Source: Azadirachta indica | Lineage: Eukaryota > Streptophyta > Magnoliopsida > Sapindales > Meliaceae | Direction of reading: 5' to 3' | Assembly: GCA_022749755.1 (NCBI GenBank) | Contig: CM040443.1 | Coordinates: 11,071,744-11,135,743, forward strand | DNA length: 64,000 nt | Shown: positions 46,106 to 56,335 of the stretch, in pieces | How the letters are laid out: each line of letters starts with the position of its first letter | Position numbering within the stretch: position 1 is the stretch's first letter | Translations under genes and position numbers: made by a program | Notes under the pieces: generated by a model | What the model was told of the DNA's origin: nothing | The model's database searches: none | The model's input: the letters and a program-made list of their open reading frames with translations, nothing else

Positions 46106-46260
46106 TATAAAAGTATGAACATGTTATATTTATTACACATAAAAATAATTAAATTGTCTTTTTTTTAAAAAAAATTATTAATAAAAATTAAAATTTTTAA
46201 TAAAAATATAAAAATATATCTAAATATTAATTCAACAAATACATGATACTAAATTTAATT
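46106..46260. repeat. fragment related to the 33962-36127 element
   Basis: Bases after the target duplication (ACATGTTATATTTATTAC, then AATAAAAATATAAAAATAT and ACATGATACTAAATTTAAT) follow the same order as the right arm of the 34-36 kb element. The element at 44930-46096 therefore seems to have landed in an older copy of that family. Confidence 0.5.
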
Positions 46261-48143
46261 TACATGTTATAATATGTTCTTCCATTTTCTTTTCTTTTAA
46301 ATATTTCATGAATGCTACTAACCCTTTTATTTTCTTGAAATTAATCGTTTAAGTTTACTCAACTAATTATAAGTGTTTATTTGGATATTTCAATCAGCGA
46401 GCTTGTTAGAAAATAGTAATATTTGGGGTAATGGCCTTGCACAATTAATTGTTATTGATTGTTTTATCCCAAAAAATTCTCTTAGGCCTTTGTTTAATAA
46501 ATAAATTAATAATATCTTTTTTCTTCCTTAATTTTATCAAATAATAAATTATGACAATAATTTTAATTTTAATATTTTAATTCTTAATAGTAATAGTAAT
46601 ATGTTGGTGAATAACATAACTAAATTATTATAATAGAAAAATTTATATCTTAATTTATTATTATTAAACCTTGGAGATGAAAAGTATGATAACCCAATAA
46701 ATCAATTAAATGAATTTAAGTGAAAAGTAACTCAAATTTCTTCAAATTTCAAGAGATATATACAGTTTTTTCAAATTTTAGGGATACGTGTCAATTTTTC
46801 TAAAATTAATCTATTAAATATATAGTTGCATTTAAAGTTTTTTATTTATATAATAATTTATTCAAACTTCTTTTATAGTATATTTATATCACAAAAAAGA
46901 GTATGAATTTAAAATCATTTCGCGTCTCCTTCTTTAATAATTTTATCCAATAGATCGTAAAACAATTAGATAAAGGTGGGTACGATTCAGATCAGTTTGG
47001 GTTTTTAAAAAATTAGATCGGATCAGAAAATTTTATGTCTCAAAAATTTAAGACCGGATCGGACTAAATAGGAAAAAAAATTAAACTGTATCGAATCAAT
47101 TACATATTAAAATCAGATTAAAACTGCATTGATCGATTCGATTTTTGAGTCGATTTAATTTTTAAGTAAATTTATTATTTTTTTAATGTATAAAACAATA
47201 TCGTTTTATAAAAATATAATAAAACGATATTATTTACATATAAAAATATTAAAAAATAATAAATTCGTTTAAATCAAAATTAAAATCAAAGTAAAAATTT
47301 TAAATTTTTTATTTTAAAAATTAAAACCGGATCAAATTACGTTAAATACTTAATTGAACCTGTCAATTTTGATCTAATTTCGGTCCGATCTTTTTACTTA
47401 CCCCTAAAACCAGCCATCAAATGGTTCAATTCGAGACATGTGACGGGCACGTGTCAATTGTAACATTAATATTCCAAAGCACTAACTCCCAAAAAAAAAA
47501 AAAAACAAGCAAGACATACCAATTTCCCTTGGGTAACTGTGACTGTAACTATGCGACACGTGTCCAGACACAACATCCCCCACTGACAACCGCTCAGACA
47601 TTATTGACGCAACCACAACCTTCGGCCGTTCACACCCTCGTAATTCGTAAATCAGAATCACATTAATTCTAAATTCTAATACTGATGAAATTTAATCACC
47701 CCTTAATTAACAATCCACCACTTAATTAACAATCAGTAACACATTAATCACCTTCCTTGCTACCTTTCTTATTTAACTTTCCTGCCATTTTCTGAATAAT
47801 AATAACAATAATTCACCGGCAGCCCATGTTCGCTAAACTCTCTTAAAGTCGCCGGCAAATTACTTTTATTTCTGCCATATTTATTTACACCGACATTTTA
47901 CCAACATCTTCCAATCTCCCTTCGCCATGTACGCCACCTCACCTGTTATGCCGTTCACTTTTCGAATTTTTTTTTTTAAAACTTTAAAATATCAAAAAAT
48001 CGATATTCAAACGACGAACCCTACCTCATTAATTATTATATTATAACATGCAAATCTGTAAAATGTGTAATAGTGAAAATCGTAAATCATAAATCGGCTT
48101 ATCAATGATAAGAAAACAATAACGCAAAAACGGCAGCGTTTTC
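46261..48143. other. intergenic spacer downstream of the DUF579 gene
   Basis: AT-rich to about 47400, then closer to balanced composition with short pyrimidine-rich stretches. The only sub-structure seen is the possible element at 46974-47405. No gene recognised. Confidence 0.5.
46974..47405. mobile_element. possible non-autonomous DNA transposon
   Basis: The two ends, AGGTGGGTACGATTCAGATC and (minus strand) AGGGGTAAGTAAAAAGATCG, are similar, and both are followed inward by GATCGGA- or GATCCGG-type motifs. I cannot find a convincing target duplication. Confidence 0.4.
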
Positions 48144-48989
48144 TCAGCAAAAACTATCGGCATTGCTGGAGTTGGTCGCCGGCGGGATTTCGAAGTGCCA
48201 GATTCTTCCAACAGCATCCTTCAAGTATTTTCTGCACAGGAACTCCTCGGCGAAAGCCTTCTCCACCTTCCGATCAACATCGTGCAGGAACACGTGCGTA
48301 ACACCGGATCCCTTCCTATTCCTCGCCATAACCGCCGCCGAGAATATCGCTCCCATCCTACCTGGCGCCTCCGCGAAATACCCGCGCGGCGCGTCGATCA
48401 TGATCATGTCCCACTCTTTATCGTAAACCTCGTCAGGTAGACCAGTCAATGCTAACTTACAGGCCATGTTGCCTCGAATGTACGCCTTGGACGGCCAACA
48501 AAGGGGTTCTTTCTTGTACGAGGAGAGAAGTCTGTCCGCTTCCGACAGCTGCGTCCGGTACTGAACGGCGTGAGCGTTGAGTGTCGGAGCGTCTTTCAGA
48601 ACAGTTTGCACCCACTTGGGATCCTCCTCGAGGAATAGCGTGGTGCCACGTGGATTGAAGGAGTTCCACATAAGAGAGTCATACCCCAAACCGAAAACGA
48701 GAAAGTTGCAGGGAGCTATGTTTCTCAAAACGTTGAAGGAGACTGTAATCTCGGCGAGTGATTGCTGAGGGACTATTTTGGACGTTGCGTAGTGGAGAAT
48801 GGCATGGAGCTGGATCGGGATGGCTGAGTAGTCTGCTGCGGCTCGGACTTTAGAACTGGCGAGAGAACAGAAGAAAGAGTTCTCGGCTGAACGGATTAAG
48901 CTGGAAATAACCAGAGTGGCGGCGATTAGTCCGGCAATCGCGACGATGAGGAGTTTCTTTTTCTCGGGATAAAACTGAGGATTCTTCAT
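48144..48989 (-). CDS. DUF579 polysaccharide 4-O-methyltransferase-like protein (arabinogalactan/glucuronoxylan methyltransferase family)
   Basis: Intronless gene of 281 aa. A type II membrane anchor spans residues 13-32 (LLIVAIAGLIAATLVISSLI), as expected of a Golgi enzyme, followed by a short stem. The DUF579 domain (about 75-270) shows NFLVFGLGYDSLMWNSFNPRG (an SAM-binding glycine-rich loop), TTLFLEEDPKWVQ, WDMIMIDAPRGYFAEAPGRM, VFLHDVDRKVEKAFAEEFLC and GRIWHFEIPP. The family adds 4-O-methyl groups to glucuronic acid on glucuronoxylan (GXM) or arabinogalactan (AGM), or acts with IRX15. The neighbours match both Arabidopsis AGM loci (At1g27930 and At1g67330, from memory), so the arabinogalactan branch is preferred. 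Catalytic motifs look intact. Confidence 0.93.
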   Translation of the reverse strand: MKNPQFYPEKKKLLIVAIAGLIAATLVISSLIRSAENSFFCSLASSKVRAAADYSAIPIQLHAILHYATSKIVPQQSLAEITVSFNVLRNIAPCNFLVFGLGYDSLMWNSFNPRGTTLFLEEDPKWVQTVLKDAPTLNAHAVQYRTQLSEADRLLSSYKKEPLCWPSKAYIRGNMACKLALTGLPDEVYDKEWDMIMIDAPRGYFAEAPGRMGAIFSAAVMARNRKGSGVTHVFLHDVDRKVEKAFAEEFLCRKYLKDAVGRIWHFEIPPATNSSNADSFC

Positions 48990-49061
48990 CTTCGAAATGA
49001 AAATTAAAAAAAAAAAAAAAAATTATTTAATGAAGAGATATAATTTGTTTTGACGAGGGTT

Positions 49062-49071
49062 TATATATATA
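49062..49071 (-). promoter_or_regulatory. TATA box of the DUF579 gene
   Basis: TATATATAAA on the minus strand, about 75 bases upstream of the ATG at 48989. Confidence 0.6.
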
Positions 49072-51628
49072 GGGAGATGATGAGATGAGATGATGAGATG
49101 AGATGCTTGTCTGAGAGTCTTGAGGAATAAATGGAAAGAAAGTGGGATGTAATGTAATGTAATGTGATGTATGGACATAGATGCAAATATATTGGAGAGT
49201 GGAATGCACGTTGCTTACCTTATCCCCTTCGTGCGTTCAGACGAGACTAATCACCTAACCATTTTTTTATAATTTCATTGCTATACTATTCTAATTCTAA
49301 TATAAGTAACTTAATTTTACTTTCATTTTATCAAATCATAGATCAAATTATATGTTTTTTTTTTTAAATCCTTTTCATTTTTCAATTTTTTATAATTTAT
49401 AAATTTTATTTTTATCTTGTATGCAAATGTCCACATATATATATTTATATACATGCACAAAAGTAATTTTTAGTGCACATTTTTTAAAAACTTTTATAAA
49501 AACTAAATCTTTTTTTAATTTCTAATACGTAAATAAATATTCATTTATTTATACAATATTGAATACTAAAAAATAATACTGTCGTTATTTTTTTGATAAT
49601 AACATCATAGAAATTAACAATTAATCCAAGAGTACTAGAAGATCAATTGTATCGAACAAATATGTTAAATTTTTTAATGGAAGTGTAAAACTAAGCAACA
49701 AGTAAAAAAGTTATACGTATTCCACGTGTGCGAATTTTAGAATGACTGGCATATTGAAGAAGATATGACAACGCTTTTTTTATTTAAATATTCAATATTA
49801 TAACAAAATATTGTCATAACTTGCATAGAAGGGTCGATGGAAACATAAGGAATAATCTAATATTATTTGATACGGATGTTTTAACATTATATCTACATTA
49901 TAGTCGACAATAATATATTTGCGTAACAAATTAAAATAATTATTTAAAATAAAGTTTGTAGGTGACACCTACGCCTAAATAATGTCAACCTTATGTTTGC
50001 TCGTATAATGCTTGTTCACTAGATTGCCCTTTCTACAAATGCACCTCAAATTTTAATTAATTACCATTTAAAACTGGTCCAGTTAAATTATTTTCCCTTT
50101 GAAGATTGGATTTTTATTTTTACCTAAATTCGATTAAAATGTGAAATTTATTTTGAAATCACTTCAAAAGTCATAACCCTTGAAACACAAAACTTTAACA
50201 TATCATGTTATCCATTATTATTACGTTTTACATAAAATTACACCATGTACTCGATTTTTTAAAAATTTTATATATTCTAATTGTTTTTATGATTTTTTTC
50301 CATCTCATTCATCATTGATATTTACATATATAATTATTAAATTAATGTATGCATAAAACCATACATTCATGTATGTCCTAAGATATATAGGATTAATCAT
50401 TTAAAATTTCTAAGTTAGTATGAAAGTTTGGACAGAATCCTTGGAGATTATTAGTTGGCTTGACATTTGATCACTGCATTTTTGACCGGCAAGTTAAAAT
50501 GCTCCATAGTTAATAGAGTAGTTTGGCAAAGGGAAAGAAAATAATATAGAAGCTGTAGAAATGAAGCTTCTGAAGAAATGTGCTACCGAAAAAGATACTA
50601 CTTTAGCTTTTTTTTTTTTTTTTTTCTCCTTAACAAAATAAATTTAGAACAGTTAAGGATACACGTAATATGAATGTCATGTAATTTAAAAATTGTAATT
50701 ATTATGATAATTATGACGTTTCTCCATTCATATAAAAGTAAAATATATATATTATTTTTTTATTACCACATAAAATATCACACCTAAGTTATCGACGAAA
50801 AAAAAAACTTAAATCATATAAATTTTTGACAATAAATCAAATTTAAGTCAACAAAACGACCAAGTAAGATAAGATGTGGTAGTTCAACATAATTAGGCCC
50901 GGTTTTGATGTTTCACAAGGGTGGTCCAATTTCAGTCACATCCAATTGTTGAATATTTTTGTTATGACTTTCTTTAGATCGTGACCAATTTTTAAAACAA
51001 GACTAATCTTTTAATCACCCCCGTCATTTGCGCAATCATTTCTACATTAAATGAATATTTTGCGTAAGTTCTTATAATTAAATATTAATTTATTCTTAAT
51101 TATATAAAATTATGTACAAACTCTTCGTATAAATTAGTGTGATAATTTTTTAATAAATGAGACAATTTTCTATAAACAAAAAGTGTTCAATACCAAGAGT
51201 AAAAAATTGGTGCTTGACACTCCTAAATTATGGTGTAAGGATTAAATATATTATAAATGAAGTTTTCATTTGGCATCCAAAATCCCTTTATAAAATTAAA
51301 AAAGAAATTAATGGCATATAATATTTTCCATGTAATTGATTTATTTTTTTTACTCAAATAAATTGTTTTAGTTTTTACAATAATATACAATATATAAAAT
51401 AATTTAAAACGGTCTCATTAATTTGTATATATAAACCTAAAAAAAAAATATTAAAAATAATTTATTTTTATTTTATTTTTTGCTATATTTATTTATTTAA
51501 TATTTGAGTAGGGATCTATTAAAAATTCAGACTGATACTTTTATAGTATAATCTAGATGTCTATCGCCACTTGTATTTGTGGGAGGGTATATATAAACTT
51601 TTGAGTAGTGCTCTCTCTGTTTCCCCCG

Positions 51629-51659
<31 letters not shown>

Positions 51660-53080
51660 ATAATTTGAAACGAATTTAATAACTACAAGCGTGCTTCTTG
51701 GGGCTTTATAAGAAATTGGCAGCACCTTGCCAAAATGCGGCCTTAGAGAGTTAGACTGATGCTGATTGAAACTGAGAGAGGAAAAGACATTTGAATTCTG
51801 GAAATGGTGATTTTATACTGGCCCATGCTGTTTGTTTTGAACACTTCTTGGTCTAGGCTTCTAAATGATGTGTTCAATTTATTGGACAAACGTTGTAGTG
51901 GAGCCCATTACCCTCGATCGCACGGCAGTTCGGAATCTTTCATTATGCAATACGGCCCAAGACTTTTGAGAGTCAAAACAAATTATCTCATTCTACGACA
52001 AACGAATATAAATCCAAAAAATTTGATTTTTTAATTTTAAATTACAATCTTAAAAAACCTTCATGTTTTGTGTATATATATATATATATATATTTATAAA
52101 ACATACATAAGTCAATTGAATGAGTATGATACTGTACAGTTGATTAATTTATGATTGACCACAATAGTCATTTCCTCCCATTCATTTTGTTAATGGAGCA
52201 GAGCTATTATGATGCGTGTTTGTTTGTGTTTGAAAAGTGAAAAGAGGAAAGAGGGTGGGTTACTTTTACAAATGGGCCATGCTTAGGGCTTCAATATACA
52301 CCTGAATGGCTGAAAATGACCATCACCACCTCCATCTGCACTTCACCGTTGCTAATCATAGCATAGCATCCATCTTGTAAATGTTAAGTTCATAGTAAAA
52401 CTGTCCACCTCAGGTCTTTCATTTAAAACTACACAACAAAATTCGTGGGATTAATAATAGCCCACGAATTGTTCTTTTTAACTATCGTGGTTTCTCTGGG
52501 CCCAATCTTCCTCAAGGCCTCGGCCTAGGCCCATATTTTTCATTTCTATAGTATTCACCATTATCCCATTAGATGACAATTCTTCTGTTACTGACGTGAT
52601 GTGACAAAGCAATAAATAATATTCGCAATTTTGTATACACTGTGTTAATGACCATCGCACCAGCCGTGCAATTCCCGGACCCACCTTAGAAAACTTTGGT
52701 CGTCGTTCAGCACCAATGAATGCACAAGATAATCAAAAAATGCCACGTTAGCATTAAAGGACACGTGCTCGTCTATAGTTCAATCTCATTTAGGGCAAAG
52801 GTTTGTCTCATAAGTGCAACTAACAACATTATACAGTGGCACATAACTGCCGTCCAACTACTTTTATGGTCCTTCATTTATTACTTTCGGAGCTTATCTA
52901 CTGGACCAGTCAGCATCAATCACACCCGTCCATCACATGGAAAAGACCTACCAAGTCTGTAGTGGACCGTCAGGATGCAACCCTCCATGCATCACTCCAA
53001 CACTCAACTGCACGTTCCATTAATGCGGCAAGTGCACTACACAGTTACAAAGTTTTCACACCTTGGCTTCTTTATATTCT
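49072..53080. other. 4-kb intergenic spacer between divergent DUF579 and LTPG genes
   Basis: Starts with GATGA/AATGT short tandem repeats (49076-49170), then AT-rich DNA without genes. A (GT)14 tract lies at 51629-51656 and a TA tract at 52076-52092. Near 52760 a CACGTG core (G-box/ABRE type) lies about 355 bases before the LTPG start. Confidence 0.55.
51629..51656. repeat. (GT)14 microsatellite
   Basis: A perfect GT dinucleotide run. Confidence 0.9.
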
Positions 53081-53117
53081 TAGACTTTTCATTGTGTCGG
53101 GGCTAGAAAACAAGAAA

Positions 53118-54528
53118 ATGACGATGGCGATGAAGAAAAAGGGGTTGAGAAATGGGTTTATCTTGCCATTGCTGTTTTGCATTACTCTTTTTGGCTCGGA
53201 GATTATGGTTCTTGAGGCAGATGATAGTACAGCGAAGGAGTGTGGGGAGGATTTTCAGAAGGTGATGATCTGTTTGGACTATGCGAAAGGGCAGGCTTCG
53301 GCGCCGACGAAGGAGTGTTGCAGTGCAGTGAAGGGTATAAAAGACAGCGAACCAAAGTGTCTGTGTTATATCATTCAGCAGGCGCACAGCGGGAGCGAGA
53401 CGCTTAAGAACATGGGCCTGCAGGAAGCGAAGTTGCTTCAGCTTCCATCTGCTTGCCAATTGCAGAATGCTAGCGTCGCTAACTGCCCAAGTAACTTCTC
53501 TTCCTTTCTTTGCATGCAATCTTAAGTTGATAGAAATTGTTCTAAAATATATAATTAATTACAAGTTACAGGCGCTGGAAACAAAAAGATCATTTAAAGG
53601 GTTGTTGCATGCTACCTATCTAAATTAAACAATGTGGAAGAAGCCAAACTGTCATCAATATGGTCTAGTGAAGATCGACCAAGTGTGTTATATATATATA
53701 TATATATGTATGTATATCATGCAATTTCTGCAGCTTTGTGATGAGAAGAATTTGATGTCTGCATGATCGGTTGAGAAACCACTGGTTTGCAATTGCATGT
53801 ATTGGGTTGATGCTGAGAGCTTGAAATCACTTATTAATGATCAGAGGAAGAAAGAGGGAAAATGGAAATCAGAACAAGGAAAGGGGGATTAGCAGAACGC
53901 TAGAGACTAAGTTATTAAATACAAATAGGCTTTTACGGTTGATGAGTATCAAGCAGTTGACATAATTAATTAATGAAAAGTTTTATTTCCCCCATCTAAT
54001 GACCATATAATTCCGTATTTGTGTACTTTTCAAACCGTGAAATTAATGCTTAGACTGAATGTAGTTAGATCCAGCTAACGCCTTGTTTGGCTTGTAAATA
54101 ATAACTTTATTTAAATATCTAAAGGTAAATGACTTAATCCACAAACTTAAACATAGACTTAGTAACTTTATTAAATAGAATGGCTTTGATGTAGCTTGAT
54201 GTAGCGAAATGGGTTTTGGCTTTACTTTCTCAGCAAGTAATTAGTATTATCTCAAGCGGTTGCTAATGTTAATTGATTGCATTACTTATTTCAAAAATGA
54301 GCAGAGCTTTTGGGCTTAGCTCCTGGCTCCCCAGATGCTGCTATCTTCTCAAATGCTTCTTCATCAGCAGCTCCAACTACACCGATGCCAGGAACAACAG
54401 GTTCACCAGAGAAAGCTGACGATTCCACGGGGAGCAAGCACGGACCTTACCTGGTTGGGCCGACGGCGTTGATCACCATGGCCGTCTTTTTCTACGCAGT
54501 CCCCACGGGGTCCGCCTTCATGTTTTAA
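53118..54528 (+). CDS. GPI-anchored non-specific lipid-transfer protein (LTPG type), two exons
   Basis: Exons 53118-53490 and 54305-54528 give 198 aa; phase 1 joins as NCP-K-LLGLAPGSPDAA. I chose the first ATG of three in MTMAMKKKGLRNG; it is followed by a signal peptide ending near residue 36. The eight-cysteine motif is complete and in the family order: ECGEDFQ, MICLD, KECCSA, PKCLCYI, PSACQL, VANCP, giving C-C-CC-CXC-C-C. A Ser/Pro/Thr-rich linker follows (SSSAAPTTPMPGTTGSP), then a C-terminal hydrophobic tail (LITMAVFFYAVPTGSAFMF) typical of a GPI-attachment signal. Members carry cuticular lipids or wax to the outer face of epidermal cells. The closest match I recognise is Arabidopsis LTPG1 (At1g27950). 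Without splicing, the first exon would read into a stop after FLCMQS, giving a protein without an anchor. Confidence 0.94.
53491..54304 (+). other. intron of the LTPG gene
   Basis: 814-base GT-AG intron with donor CCCAA|GTAACT and acceptor GAGCAG|AGCTTT. It carries a (TA)n tract near 53691. Confidence 0.85.
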
Positions 54529-54903
54529 CAAATTAACGAGGTTGAAAATGGAAATTCTACCTCACGGAAGTGATTGCTATGTGCGTTTCAGTGTTAGTTT
54601 TCTGGACTTTTGAGGACGTCAACATTTGATGCCGTTTGCATTGCATCTTGAGTCTATTATGGACATTAATTATATATCTATCGCGTATTTATATATGACA
54701 TCATTTCTCTGCTTTCATGCCTGCATGCCTATCTTCTGCTTTAATAAATTCTTATGCGTACTCCTCGGTTCAAACTATGTCTTCGACATGATACAGTTCC
54801 ATAGTGTTAGGGGTACTAAAGTTATATTCCTTCCCTTTCCAAGTATTATCCAACATTTTCATGTATTTATTCAAACAATTTCTTAAAACATTACTCTGTG
54901 TGT

Positions 54904-54927
54904 CACACACACACACACACACACACA
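54904..54927. repeat. (CA)12 microsatellite
   Basis: A perfect CA dinucleotide run in the flank of the LTPG gene. Confidence 0.9.
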
Positions 54928-56281
54928 AGCAGTTACCAAATAAGTTTTTCAACCAAGAAGACAAAAACTACCCTTTAAAAAAAGCTATTTTAAACACAAT
55001 TTTAAAATTGTAAGTTTTTTTGAAATTGAGATGTTTGTTAATTTATAAAGCTAGTTATTTGATATAAAATTGGGGATAAACGTGGTCTGGGGTTGTGTGT
55101 AAGTCTAACCTAAATCATACTAAATAAAATTGAATTGCATGAAATTTAACATAAATAATCAGATAAACCAATTTAATATGAATTTGGTTGTTCGATTTGA
55201 ACTTCGACATTAAATGTACAAAAGCTTCAACTGAGAATAAAAGCATTTGAAGTATGCAAATTTTAAGTCAAAAAATTAAATTTGCAATAGCATCGTCGTG
55301 TCAAAAAAGGCTACAAAATTTGAAAATGAAATTTTTACTTACCAATCTTCTGACTTCCAAGTTTTAAATATCTGACTAACAAATAAAGTAATATACCTGT
55401 ATATGTATTAACAATTTAAAATAATAATTTATTTTATTGTTATTTATATTTATACTGTTTGAGTTGAGCTGCAAGATACGAAGAAGTTAAACCAAACCCA
55501 AGACAACACAAACTTAAAACACATTAAAAGAATAACAACTCAATCGTAGCTCCAAAAAATAATAAACCAAAACAAACTGTACAATTTAGCTTAAATTCGG
55601 TATTGCGAATTACAAGTTTGCCCACGAGATGAAATCAGAAAATGTCAAAAATTAATAAAAAGGTAATTACTTAATCCCCCACTAAAAGTTGTTAACCAAA
55701 TTTTTTTCAGCCGTACTTTCCAAATTAAGTGTAATTATAACAACTACAAATATATTCGAAATAGAAAAATACCTAAATAAACCACTACAAAGACATTTTC
55801 TTCACACTCACTGCAATGCGGACATTTTTCAACTGAGATCCCATCACTTGCCCATTTATATGCAAGCACAACATTTTACCCGAGTTAGCAAAGTTACCAT
55901 CCGAATATAAAACAGTGAGGCCTCAAGAAAATTAGAAATTAAAATAAACAACTCGAGCTGCTTCAGCTCAAGAAGGTGGGGAACTTTCCTGAAGGCTTTA
56001 ACTAACCCACTGCTACCAATTAACTACAACAATGGATACAATATCAAATATTTTTATCCATGCCTATCATTTATCTGCCGGGAAAATATAATTATACCTT
56101 GAGTTCTCAACTTTTGCCAATCTTAGGAAACAATTAAAAGAATCTCCATATAAACACCATAGCTTTGCATTAAGGCTATCTCGAGCAGAAACCTTTGCAA
56201 AAACTTTGGTGATAGAAAAATCAAAATAAAGGAAAAATAATAATATATATATATATATATATCTGTATACGAAGCATCCAG

Positions 56282-56296
56282 GTGTTCTCAGGTCAC
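56282..56296 (-). promoter_or_regulatory. possible miR398 complementary site in the 3' UTR of the ECT gene
   Basis: The plus strand reads GTGTTCTCAGGTCAC, equal to positions 2-16 of the conserved plant miR398 (recalled as starting TGTGTTCTCAGGTCAC). The minus-strand ECT transcript therefore carries the perfect complement about 40 bases after its stop codon. Position 1 and positions 17-20 mismatch. The pairing spans the usual cleavage site between positions 10 and 11. Confidence 0.4.
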
Positions 56297-56335
56297 TTTG
56301 TACCTATATGATTAGTTTATCAATGATTTTCCTGT

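Larger units (their letters stand above)
54529..56335. other. convergent spacer between LTPG and the ECT gene
   Basis: LTPG 3' UTR, a (CA)12 run at 54904-54927, then AT-rich DNA; the ECT 3' UTR lies at its right end (about 56000-56335). No gene recognised. Confidence 0.55.

Noticed and set aside
48163..48768. Plus-strand open frames of 63-87 codons
   Set aside because: Antisense shadows of the DUF579 gene caused by its higher GC content.
53103..53519. 138-codon minus-strand open frame
   Set aside because: Antisense to LTPG exon 1, whose eight-cysteine motif is unmistakable on the other strand.
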